Assembly: GCA_013407085.1 (NCBI GenBank)
Contig: JACCGJ010001734.1
Span: 36,462-100,461 of the forward strand
Direction of reading: 5' to 3'
Length of the DNA stretch: 64,000 nt
Source of the DNA: Atriophallophorus winterbourni
Lineage: Eukaryota > Platyhelminthes > Trematoda > Plagiorchiida > Microphallidae
Part shown: positions 1 to 10,689 of the stretch, piece after piece
How positions within the stretch are numbered: position 1 is the stretch's first letter
Layout: every line of letters starts with the position of its first letter
The notes under the pieces: model-generated
What the model was told of the DNA's origin: nothing
Databases searched by the model: none
What the model saw: only the letters and a program-made list of their open reading frames with translations
Position numbers and translations under genes: made by a program

Positions 1-715
1 ATAAAATTGATTTTTGGGAGAGAAACAAGTTCAACAAAACAATTTCAAAACTTGTACTCTGGGTTCCCCAAGATTTGGCTTGTACTCATAGAAATCAAAA
101 ATTGACTGTTTGCGCGTCATCGAGAACCAGAGCTAGTAGATCTTTGGAAATAAGTCATCGAAAATGCGGATAATAATTGTAAGGATTTAAACTGACGAGA
201 TAGGAATGTTTCAATATTATAAAAATTTTGTTCCGAAAGATGGAAAATGGTCGTATTCCGAAAGATCTACTCTATGGTAAGTTGCAATTAGGAAGTCGAC
301 CATTGGGCAGACCGCACTTGCGGTACAAAGAAGTTTTCAAAAGAGATATGAAAGCTTTTGGCATTGACTCCGCGATTTGGGAAGAACTTGCTCTTGACCG
401 CTCACATTAGAGGCATCGTGTAAAGCGTCGTCTGTAAGCTGGGGAGGAGCAGATACAGCTCTTGGCTGCTGAACGTAGATCACGCCGCCGGCGTGCAACT
501 GACGCCCTACAATCGAGTTCTGACTATCGTTGCAAGTGCTGCGGGAGAGATTGTTTATCCCGAATCGGACTGTTTAGTCATTCAAAAGCTGTAGAACATG
601 AAAACTCATGCGATTGTGATGTACATACATGGTCGACATCGACCAAAGGAGGTCTACAACAGCAGCACTCAAATCTTTGGCTGACACACTCAAACTTAAT
701 ATTTTGTCACTAATT
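1..715 (+). mobile_element. 3' end of a LINE reverse transcriptase ORF, broken
   Basis: Codons 228-410 and then 462-630 read as the C-terminal tail of a non-LTR retrotransposon polyprotein: a GRPHLRYK-type motif followed by KRDMKAFGIDSAIWEELALDR, then an Arg-rich stretch and a terminal zinc finger (CKCCGRDC, then two His at about 575-595). This order is what I know from LINE ORF2 tails of the endonuclease-reverse transcriptase type. A stop (around 408) and further breaks show it is dead. It lies inside the intron 3' of the last visible radial spoke exon, on the opposite strand to that gene. Bases 1-227 have no convincing coding signal. The clade assignment is uncertain. Confidence 0.6.
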
Positions 716-1393
716 CAATTCATAAAAAATCTGACATTGCGTACAACTTAAGAGGCTTCAAAGTGATAAAGTAAAGAAACGACATTAATTTTTCAAACCT
801 GATATTATTTTGTTTGAATTGCAATATTCAAAATTTAAGCTAGTTATTCCATTTGATGGTGCACCTTTGACACAACACTGTTCCTAGAAATAGCATCCCA
901 AACAACATCAAGAATGGATATCAAATACGAACGAAGTTTTCGTTTGGAGAAGACTGATGTTATGTGCAAGATGAAACGAAAACGTAACTTACTGCTCATT
1001 TGCATGTATTTTCATCACGCAAAATATAATGAGCTGCGTAGAGGATGTAACTTAGGGTAGGACCAATATGACTGCAATATAAAAGCACTCAGATAGAATC
1101 AGGTTTCTACCTCCGCTTGATACCGAAAAATTGCAATCTACTATCTGTAATTATTCAGGAGAGTTTGTATAATATTTCAATGCTCTGGAATTTAATTAGA
1201 TTTCGCAAAGTTGAATAGTTACATTTTCATTATACTTCAGTTTCATGTGACACATAATATTTGAAGGAGTGGAGAACACGGAATATGTTAAGTAAATAAA
1301 TTTTGAATGTAATTAAATATTCTCTATTTCAAATTAGAGTACCGAACTCCGTTTTTTCATGTGGACACAAGAGATAAAAATTCCATCCCTTAC

Positions 1394-4300
1394 CAAGTAA
1401 TACGACCTTGTGGCAGAATGTACGGTTCATGATGAACCCAATAGACCATTTTCGTATCGATAAGTTGCTCGAGGCTTGGGGCTTCGTAATCGGGATTTCT
1501 GGAGCACTTCAACTGATCTTCATCGTTCAGATCTTCTTCAAGTTGCTCCTCCTCTTCCCCGCCTTCTCCTAGTTGGTAGTAGCCGATCGGTGAAATGCGA
1601 GTGGATGCGCTTATGCGTGCTATTTGCGCTCGTAAATAGTTTGCTTCGTTGCCAGGGAATCGTGGACAACTCACAACAGGGGCGTCCAGGTGTCCAGTGA
1701 ATAAACGGCAGATCTTGCAAGGGTTCGGTGAAATAAGCAAGAACGTGTGATTAAAGTCTAATTACTTGCTACTTCATCTTTAGGAATAACACTAATAAAT
1801 AGTATGTTGTGGTGCTAACATCCCTTTCACTTATATATGAACACCACAATATAATGTTCGCTTATAAGCGCGTTGACCAAGAATCACTTTGTGATCCTGT
1901 AATTAAACATGGTTGTTATTTGTAAGAACTCTATTCTAGATTGGCATATGATTATACCTTTGTTTACTATCGAATAGTATTAAAAATGAACCACACACGA
2001 TCATTTTAATTTATCTTATATTATATATACCGCAATGTACAGAAAACGTAAGTCAAGAAGCAAGAAAATATCAATTTTCGCATACCTCCATATTTCTTTT
2101 CATCGAAAAATCAGAAATAAAATGTGGATGATATCATACAACTTTTATTATCTAACTAGAATTCCCACTAATGTTACAAGAGGTTGTCCATTGAGTCTTG
2201 ATTTACTCTATATCATCACATTTTAAATGCTGTTAAGCAAAATTAAATATTACATGGCAAGAATGTAAAACAGAATAGACCAACATAAGTAGTCAACATA
2301 AAAACGGCATATTTGCGATGTAGCCACTATTTGTATTTGATAATGCTATGTCTAATTCATATTACATGAATTGATAAAATCAGGTGCTGTGATTAAACAA
2401 AATATTCAATTAAAGAGGTGTAAATACTGACAAATGCGGGTTAATGTAGCAAATAACCATCATGTCAATTGCGTGAGAAACGGGTCAAACATTCGCTACA
2501 TAAGCAAGAACTAATAGCTATCTAAATGATGCGAGCAGCATATCAAAAAACCTGAACGAACTGATAATCAAGTGGTTGTTGCTTTGAACATAAACCACTT
2601 GAGCCCGTTTCACTTTTTGTTTTTCTCAACTTGTAACTGCCATGAATTTTTTTGCCCTTTTCAATTCATGCAGCGACTTATTGTTGCAATTCACAATGAG
2701 AAAACTATGATTAATGGGCTGCTGAAGTGAAAAAGTTACTGTTTGACTATTGTATAGAATTAATTGTATTTATTTTGTGAATCAGCGCCTTAAAAGAATT
2801 CATTTATTTAATAAATAAACATTTTGCTGAGGATGAATACGCACACGTTTTAGTTGAAATTTCTCTGATTTGTTAAATCCTATAAAAATAGAAATAAAAA
2901 ATACAGCATACTATTGTATTATATTTTTGTAGTCCAGTCAAGTGAATATTGTTTTGCATACTGGAACTGTCTTCCTTACATTCTTGATTTGTGAGGTTAT
3001 CAGCTATTTCGTTGACATTTTTTAATCAATTAATTAATTTTCAAAAATACTTCGTCAATTGAAATATGTAGAAGGTGGTCAATTATACCATCTTCATGAT
3101 AAACATCCGTTAGTATTGCAGAAAGCTTACAGATCGGGCACAGACAATTTGTTGCGGTGTGACTGAAGGTAAGCGGACCCAATCTTCGCCGAGAACGTTG
3201 CACACGAAGTAGACTTTTTCGTTTAATCCAGTTCCGTTTGGTTCGCTGGGAACCGGGACTGGTGGCTTCCACTTTGATTTCGGCAGTGAATTCTCCTTTG
3301 TTTCGCTCACTTAAAGACAAAATTGATGTTAACCAATATTTTGTGAGTAGTTCTGTTGTATTTCTTAACATTCATCTAAAATTAATAGGAAGTAAAACAA
3401 AATTTTCTAACGAATCAATTAGGTTGATCAATTTTATTCGATCAAACGTTTTAGATATTGCACCAAAGCAGGAAAATTAGGCAAACTGCAGTTCTGCTCA
3501 TTTCACTTGTCATGCAAAGATTTTAGGAGTCATTCACGAAGTAAAAATGTATAGCGATTGCTACACGAGCTAAAAAGCTTTCAGCTCGTCATTTCTTACA
3601 AGAAATTTTCAAATACATCTCTTGTAAAATCCTTAATTGTTATTTGCTCACCCAACATAATTTAACTCGGAATAAATATAGTCTTCAAATACATTCTGTG
3701 TAGCTAATTGCGGTATTAAAGATTTTTCGCTCAAATTTTATTCTATATACATTTTAGTTTTCCAACAAACGCTTGTGTTTAATAATATTTAGCTACTGTA
3801 TTTTAGTTCAAAAACCTTGTTTCCATACAATGAAGTTATTATTATTAGTCACAAGCCACTCTACTTTTACAAAATGCTAGATTACGAAATGATACACAGA
3901 AAATTCTTGAAATTTTGCTCTCGAAATTAATACGATTACAAGGTGGGGTCACTAAAGTTGGTAAGATCTTTCGTGCAGAATTATATAATACCGCACTATC
4001 AAATTTTGCACGAAAATACCATCCTAGATTTAGCATCTGTCATCTAACAAAACCAAATATTGTATCGCTCATGCAAGAATAATAACACACGATTCAGTAT
4101 ACAATAAATTCTTCGCAGATGTTTTCGTTTAAACAATAGTTAGTTTTATAAGTTGCGCTTGTATGCCACTGTTGGTTAAGGTTGATATGACCAACTTGTT
4201 AAATCACATGAACCCACAATCATGTAGACTGGGTTAGACCATTTACACAACAGTGGCATATTACTGCAAATTGTTCACCACTCTTTCACTGCGGATCCTG

Positions 4301-6275
4301 AACTACTGTCCCTAAGATATGAATGCAAACAGCCTGAAACCAGTCGTACAGTGTCTGTCTGTGATATAAATGCATTCAAATGAGATTTTTTCTTTATGGT
4401 CATGGGTTCAAACACAGTCTACATGAGTGTTGGCTCATGTGATTAAACAAGATGGTCATACCAACCTCAACCAACAGTGACATACAAGCGCAACTTGTTT
4501 ACCATTCTTTCCCTTTCCATTCTTTTCATGCACATGCGGATTATGATCATACTGTTTTTACTTGATGCGCGCAAAAATCCCGAAACCGGCCGTGGTCTGT
4601 GTGTGATGAAAATACATGTAGATGAGCTTTTTGTGAATCGTTGTTTTATTTTGTTAAACTGACGAGTACGAGCAAGATAATCATAGTCTGAGTGCTTTTA
4701 ACCACTATAGAAACTGATGATCAGGTTCAAGTTCAGAACTCTTAGCCGTCTAGAGTTAACATAACGGATCATTTTAAGCATAATGATAGAATGCGCATGA
4801 GATCAAACGATTTATACTTAATCGATCTTGACGTTCCTCTGTTTCATCACTTTAGTAAAGAGCTGAAATATTGTGTAGATTTAAGGTTTTACACCAGAAA
4901 GGCATGTAGTTGATGTATATGATTAGGAATATCCTCATACCCACTTTTACTGCATCTTTAAATAACTTGTAAATGTCTACTCAAATTTGAACTACGTCCT
5001 AAAACGGACCTACCAACATACATTTATATTACTTTATTTTGGTAAATTCAGTTCACTCACTCATTTACTTGTTTATTCGTTTAGAAATAAGCGCTTGTGA
5101 CTGTTTTCCATAACAAAAGATCAAATCTAATTAAACGGCTAACTATACAACAATATTTAAATTGCAAAAAAGAAAGAATTTTCCACTTCTGATATAATTA
5201 GTGTCCCAATTTTTAATCTCTTTACTTTTTATTTATTTTGATTTTTGTCATTGAATGATTAACTTAATATTTTCCAATTAAATTGGTTCTGTTCCTTAAA
5301 ATGCATATGAATATTGATTTTAGTATACGAAAGTTGAAAAAGGTTATAGAAGCATATAACTGAAAGCGATTGCACTGACACGTTTCTCAATAATGGTATG
5401 CTTTAAGCGTTTATAAGAATATAATTTTTATTGATGACATAAATCATCATGTAAACTACCAATTGGTTTCAGCCAATTTCACCGGTCTATACAGGGCAAC
5501 GATAGATTTTGGAAATAGAGCAATCAATTCCCAAGGTGTTACTCAATTATGAAACTATTACGAACTGCCTGATTACCAATTATCTAAAGTGATAATGCAT
5601 ACTTTATGAAAATTTACTTCTAAAGTAATACAATTTTATTAGCACTGCATTTAATTATTTATAGACAAAATGCAAATTCTACAGTGTATCACACTAACCG
5701 TCTTTATTGGTTTCGTCATTATCAATATTAGGAGCTGTCTCACTGTGTTCTTCTTCAATATCCATTTCAGCTGCGACAACATAATACCACTTGAAGATGC
5801 CAAAAATTTTCCCCCAGAAATGAGCGTTAGATAGATTGTGCGTTTCCGCGAGTTTTTTCACAGCAATATTAAGTAGTACCCATTCTCGATTGCTCAGACC
5901 AAGTCCAGCTTGTTCAAAATGGTGATAGGTTTCACTGACGTTTAATACGTCAAAATCTGCGGAATCATTTTGTTCACTTTCATTCCCAATGGGTTCCTGA
6001 AGAGAATATTCACTAAATTAACTTGCCTCGAAGAGGTGTTTTTCTGGAAACGTTTTGAGTTCGTTTTTGTCATCTATTATATTAATTTCGACTGGTTTAA
6101 CTTCGTGTAACTGCGATAGTTCAAACGAGTTGCTAGACTTCGTCGTTACATAATGAAGGCATGATCGAACATGTTCTTTCATAAAGATGTAACTATAACA
6201 TTACATCAGGAATTCAAAAACTTACAGCTCGCTGTTTTCTCCATTCAATCGAGTGCACGATGTTGACGTGCTCAT
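1394..6275 (-). CDS. RSPH4A: Radial spoke head protein, RSPH4A/RSPH6A type (5' part, gene continues past left edge)
   Basis: Component of the head of the axonemal radial spoke (T-shaped complex between outer doublets and central pair), needed for ciliary and flagellar beating. Exons on the minus strand: 6275-6226, 6192-6027, 5996-5699, 3309-3131 and 1713-1394; every junction keeps phase and gives about 337 residues. Landmarks: FEQAGLGL (res 99-106), FWGKIFG (132-138), acidic linker (about 146-172), [22 protein letters not shown], then [11 protein letters not shown] (236-246), [18 protein letters not shown] (250-267), an acidic run and [14 protein letters not shown] at the end of exon 5. These are family signatures in family order. 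The first two introns are 33 nt and 30 nt, the second with a GC donor. The N-terminus is much shorter than in vertebrate homologues; the ATG at 6275 is the first usable one, but an earlier exon cannot be excluded. The final exon(s), with the conserved WPGA-type tail, are not in the window. RSPH4A versus RSPH6A cannot be separated, as flatworms may have one gene. Confidence 0.92.
1714..3130 (-). other. Radial spoke intron 4
   Basis: AT-rich intron of 1,417 nt. No coding signal or recognisable repeat family was seen beyond short A/T runs. Confidence 0.7.
3310..5698 (-). other. Radial spoke intron 3
   Basis: Intron of 2,389 nt. The donor follows 5699 (GTTAGT on the minus strand) and the acceptor AG is at 3311-3310. 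It holds the hairpin element at 4150-4496; otherwise nothing was recognised. Confidence 0.7.
4150..4496. repeat. Hairpin (terminal inverted repeat) element, MITE-like
   Basis: Bases 4150-4193 and 4453-4496 are inverted copies of each other over 44 positions with about three mismatches (both outer ends read AAGTTGCGCTTGTATG). The pairing continues inward less perfectly: 4198-4241 against 4396-4449, both containing a CATGTAGACTG core. The whole unit of about 347 bp could fold into one long hairpin around a loop of about 150 nt. There is no coding capacity. Related single arms (motif CAGTGGCATACAAGT) occur at 26893 and 56521, so it belongs to a dispersed family. No clear target duplication was found. 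Confidence 0.7.
5997..6026 (-). other. 30-nt GC-AG intron of the radial spoke gene
   Basis: On the minus strand the exon ends CTCTTCGAG and the intron starts GCAAGT and ends TTCAG. Removing it joins codons GAG and GAA in phase 0 and places FEQAGLGL in frame. Reading through it gives a stop within three codons, so it must be spliced. Confidence 0.8.
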
Positions 6276-6900
6276 AACGTAAGTGATTTGCAGATTTTAA
6301 ATGGGTTAAGTGACAATATTCAAGTTGATTGTCATGGAGATCCAAACAAAGGTCAAAAAGGAAAGTAAAACACGAGCACAACAATATTTTGATTTAAAAC
6401 TTGTAAATCACCTCAAATATAGAACAAAGAAGTAATATAAGGAACGGATTTTCGAACCATTAACTTACGTTTTCATTGTTATGAATTCTTCTGCAAGCGT
6501 AACTTCGAAACACGGTTGGGATATAATATAAAACCGTTTTTCCTTAGCGTTACTATTGTTACACAATCGAAAGACGAAACGCAAAATTTGATTGCTAGTC
6601 TTCAACAGGATGCAGGACCTTCATTATTCCCAGATTTAGGCATGGCTTTGTTCTTTCACAAACATTTGTTGACAGGCTTGATCGTCAAGTAGATACAGTA
6701 CATATGCCAGTAATAATAAGGTGGGATAGGCGTAATTCACTCAAGGAAATATTCTTCACTAATGAAAAATTTGAATTTCCTTCTGTAACAACTAACTCTA
6801 ACAATCATTCTGGTTAGGGCGCTTATCACCCCCAAATAATCAGGAACATGACTCCGATACTAGCTAAGCTCATAGGTCTTCTATTCAGTAGTTCATTGCA
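6276..6900. other. Region upstream of the radial spoke gene
   Basis: Presumed promoter and 5' flank of the minus-strand radial spoke gene. No TATA box or initiator can be named with confidence. From about 6600 the sequence shades into decayed LINE material. Confidence 0.4.
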
Positions 6901-7500
6901 GCATATATTAATTCCAAGTATTTTATGCTATTTGATGTATTACCAATAAATAATCGTGGTATTATGTCTTCAGTTTGTAATTACAGGCCTGTAAATCTTA
7001 CTTCAATTTTTAGTAAAATCCTGGGGAGATTATTACGGATAGGATCGGTCACCATCTTTTTGAATGTTCGTTACTGTAATCTTTTCAGTATACTTAATTT
7101 GAAGGAAAGTCGTACCTAACAAAAATCTTGTGCTTCCTAAATAAGGTAACCAAGAGGCTGGATAAATATCAACAGGTTGATTTTTTTTACCAATGGTCCG
7201 TAAACTCGGTAAACTACAGATTGCTTGCAACCAAACATTATTTGATGCATATCAGTGGTCCCCTAAGAATACGAATAATGAATTTCTCAAGCAATAGATT
7301 CTTTTGCGTAAACATAGGCAGTTTGCATTCTCCGAATGTGAGGGTTTTTATTTGAGTCACTCAACGATCAGTATTCCGAAAGATATATCTTATTTTCGCT
7401 GATTTAATTGCTCTGTCGCACAAGTGCCGTGCAACTTTCTTGCGATTGATTTCAAGTATACCGGATCACTGAATAAATAATACTATCTCGAGGATGTCGA
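6900..7500 (+). mobile_element. CR1-like LINE reverse transcriptase fragment
   Basis: Bases 6970-7030 read NYRPVNLTSIFSKILGRLL, the conserved block that opens the fingers of CR1/Jockey-type reverse transcriptases. Downstream codons keep a weak LINE look in shifting frames (VNYRLLATKHYLMHISGPL), with several stops and frameshifts. This is a short dead relic. Confidence 0.6.
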
Positions 7501-8939
7501 TAAGTTCATCAAGTGGTCTGCTAAATAGATTTTTTCCATTTAATTTATAAAGAGATTTTTCATGTCGAGTGTCATTAAAAATTTGAGGTTACTTGAGTAT
7601 ACGGTATTATTTAGATTTATTGTGTGCCAAAGGTGCGCGATTTATGAACCGAGGTTTTACTGTAATGTAGCGGTAAATTTTCTTGTCAGATCGTTGAATC
7701 GTGTTCATGAAAAAAATCTCTTCAATGAAACGGTGAGATAAGATCATGTTAACGTTTCGCTTCTGGTGTATGAGCTTCGTCACACAAATAGTGACAGCAC
7801 GAACAGAGATCAAGCTCAAAATCAATTCAAAATAACCAATCCTAAGCTGGTTAAGAATTCCACATGCCATAGTGTGGCGCAGAGATCAGTAAGATAGACA
7901 GTGGTGATTAATATTAATTGACGCACCACCATCATTACTTGCCGTATCATCCCTTAATTATTTTGGTTTTCGCAGGTGTGAAAGACATTTGCTGACAGAT
8001 CAGCTCGATTGCGTTAGGATCCCACACGTTGATGTTTATCCGATGCATGACCGGACGCCAGATTCTGTAGGTCTTAGGTGCATCCAGCTCCTTCACCGCA
8101 TTCCTAATAGCCTTTGTTTTCTCATCCGCCTAAGCATGAAAGTCGTTCTATGCATGATTTTACACTTCGTGTTATCACTATTACGTTTTAATTGTCAACG
8201 CTTTGATCTGTATCTAGCAGGTTTGCAGTTAGTGCTGAATCTCAGATCACTGATTGTTAATCACTGTAATGGCTTGGCTGTTCACCGACTCGCTTTTTGT
8301 CTTGGTTTATACTAGTGTTTGGTTCTCTGAATGTTTATTTGATGATTATCGCGATATCATGGTTATTCATAATCGTCTGTCCTCCCGTTGTCAATAACTT
8401 CAAAACGACCTTCATCAATTTGCTATTTTGACCCCATATTTTCAATCACTTCTGATGAGTATCACTGTGGCCTTGCCTTTGCCTTAGTGAACACTATTCC
8501 CTTTTCCATAGAGATTCAGCACCAGCAGAAGACGTGCTGGACACAGGTCACAGCGATGATCCTAAAAACGTATAATTAATAACATGGAACGACTTACTAG
8601 ATGAGGCCGTTGAGTTAAAAAAAACTGGAAAGAATGCGGTAAAAATGGTGGTTGCACTTAATACATCAAAAATCTGGTGTCCGGCTCTGCAACGCGATAA
8701 AAATTATCGTGCGTGATCCCCGGTGTTCGCACCAATTCGCTATCAAGCTAATCTGACACAAGATGTCATTTAAACCTGCTAAGACCAGCACAATTAATCG
8801 ATCATGCGGCATGTAAAGGGTGTGTCAATTGATGTGGCCGTGCAGGCGCATACTTCTCTGCTCCTGTGTTTTTGATCTACTTCATTCTTATCTCGTCCTA
8901 TCTGAATACATTACCAATTTTTGGATTCTTCGTTAACTC
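7501..8939. other. Spacer and probable 5' part of the next LINE
   Basis: No gene was recognised. Minus-strand bases 7664-7630 begin CAGTAAAACCTCGG, which looks like one end of a pogo/Tigger-like DNA transposon, but no partner end was found. Open frames at 7607-7870 and 7989-8315 have no recognisable protein. Confidence 0.4.
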
Positions 8940-10558
8940 ATGCATTCGTGGCGGGCACGTTTGAGTGCAACACTGAATATTGGATTGACTTTGCCACCAT
9001 TCGAAAGAGCTTGCTTTTTTACTTCGCTTGACACATTTGAATTTAATCTTGAGGAGCTACGACGAATTTCGTTATGCACGATTCCTGTGGACAGGTTATT
9101 AACTCACCCAGTTCCAGTAACTATTAATCCGCTTTGGAATCCACTTTGCTTTATACGAGCACATAGGCGCATACTTATTTACAACACAGATCGATCGATA
9201 ATTCCTTTCACTCGGCGCCATGACATTACGAGCGAAACCCAGCAATGGTGGTCATGTGTGCCAAAGTCGGTAAGTCACAAAGCCCGAAATGCGATTTGTT
9301 TCATTTGTCACGATAACGTTCATGTGAAGTGTGACGTTACCTTGACTGCTGATGCTATTTCAATTATCAATAAACAAAAAATGCCAGGAGTATACTATAT
9401 TTGTCATTTATGCAGACTTGAACTTAGAAACTGTACACAGAAAACTGCGAGATCACACATTGAGACTAATATGAAGATGTGGAATTTAGAGGACAGCATA
9501 CAGATAATCGAAGGTTTGGTAAATAACTTATTAATTAGCAAACTGAAACCTAGACTTGACTGTGAAGATCGTGTTTAATCTTCGGTTCTATTGAGGCAGC
9601 ATGAAATAAAATGCGTTGATTACCATAAAGACATTTTGACCTATAAATCCAGAACAACTGATCTGTTCCCATGATCCGCATGCTTTGGAAAGGTCTGAAA
9701 CAAATTAAAAACATCAACGAAATAAGCAAGCCGGTAAACAACCAACTAATTCCAAATCAGTTAATGCTTCGGAGAAACGAAATAGCAGTTACAATAATCG
9801 TAATTGTGAGTGTCGTATGTACTGACGTTCATGAGCATGAATGCACTCTCTTCAAAGATTAAGAAAAATGGAAGGAACTGTATGGAATTATGGAACATGG
9901 AACTGTAGTGCCGTTAACATTGACTCGTTTAACCAGACAGCGTGATTTACCTCATCAGGAGAAACACACAATGTTGAGGGCTAACTTAGAAAATGAGCGT
10001 AACCTAGAAAACCTTCTACCGAATTCGTATCTACTTCGGTTTACCAATTCACTGAATATTCATATTCACGCTGAAATTCCGTGATGCGATTGGAGGAATA
10101 ATACAGGCAAGACAACAAAGACATCAAACCGCAATCTGATCATCCTCGGTGATCCAGATTTTGCAGGCAATTTGGAGGCTGACGAGCGAACTGAGCATGA
10201 CTATAAGCAATGGAATTTTCTGGCTGATATTAATTCTATCGAAAACGCCGTTGTCGTTGATGTTTTTATATGCCTTTCTCAACAAATTACAAATAAACTT
10301 TCTGAAGAGTACCATGAGAACTGGAAATGCTGGAAAAACAAAATCCCAAAACATGTCATCATTAGCAATTACCGAAATACCGATATAAATGCAGCTTACT
10401 CTACATTCAATACTGTTCGAATTGATGAAACCTATCAACTTAACCAAGAAATGAATCATTATCTTGGAAGCAATCAGCAATTGAACGCAAAACCACGCAA
10501 AATTACTCTTGAGTATGGACTGAAACCAGATAGAGCAATCTCTTTCGGTAAAAAATGA
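8940..10558 (+). pseudogene. LINE ORF1 protein with a PHD-like zinc finger, broken
   Basis: Bases 8940-9578 encode 212 residues. The N-terminal half has no recognisable domain. The C-terminal half has a Cys/His cluster (CFICHDNVHVKC, then a second pair in YYICHLC about 35 residues later), matching the PHD-like finger known in ORF1 proteins of several CR1-like LINEs. After a gap with stops (9579-10150), bases 10172-10558 carry the ORF1 C-terminal part: EADERTEHDYKQWNFLADI, a conserved acidic segment, then a basic tail. ORF1 proteins bind LINE RNA. It sits 5' of the endonuclease and reverse transcriptase relics of the same element. Frameshifts between the two halves mark it as dead. Confidence 0.7.
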
Positions 10559-10689
10559 TACATATATTTGCGCCTCTCAACCGGTAAAGACCGATATGCT
10601 ACTGAACTTGTCAAAAAACAGAAAAGTGCCGACTCTACCCGAGTCTGCGCGACAATCACGGTTGCCTCATATTATAACATCACACGACG

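Noticed and set aside
6226..6345. Alternative open frame through radial spoke exon 1 on the minus strand (DLCLDLHDNQ...)
   Set aside because: It runs up to the same donor but in phase 0, and splicing to 6192 then gives a stop; the ATG at 6275 frame joins exon 2 correctly.
7607..7870. 87-codon minus-strand frame and a pogo-like end (CAGTAAAACCTCGG)
   Set aside because: No second inverted end and no transposase residues; not enough for a transposon call.
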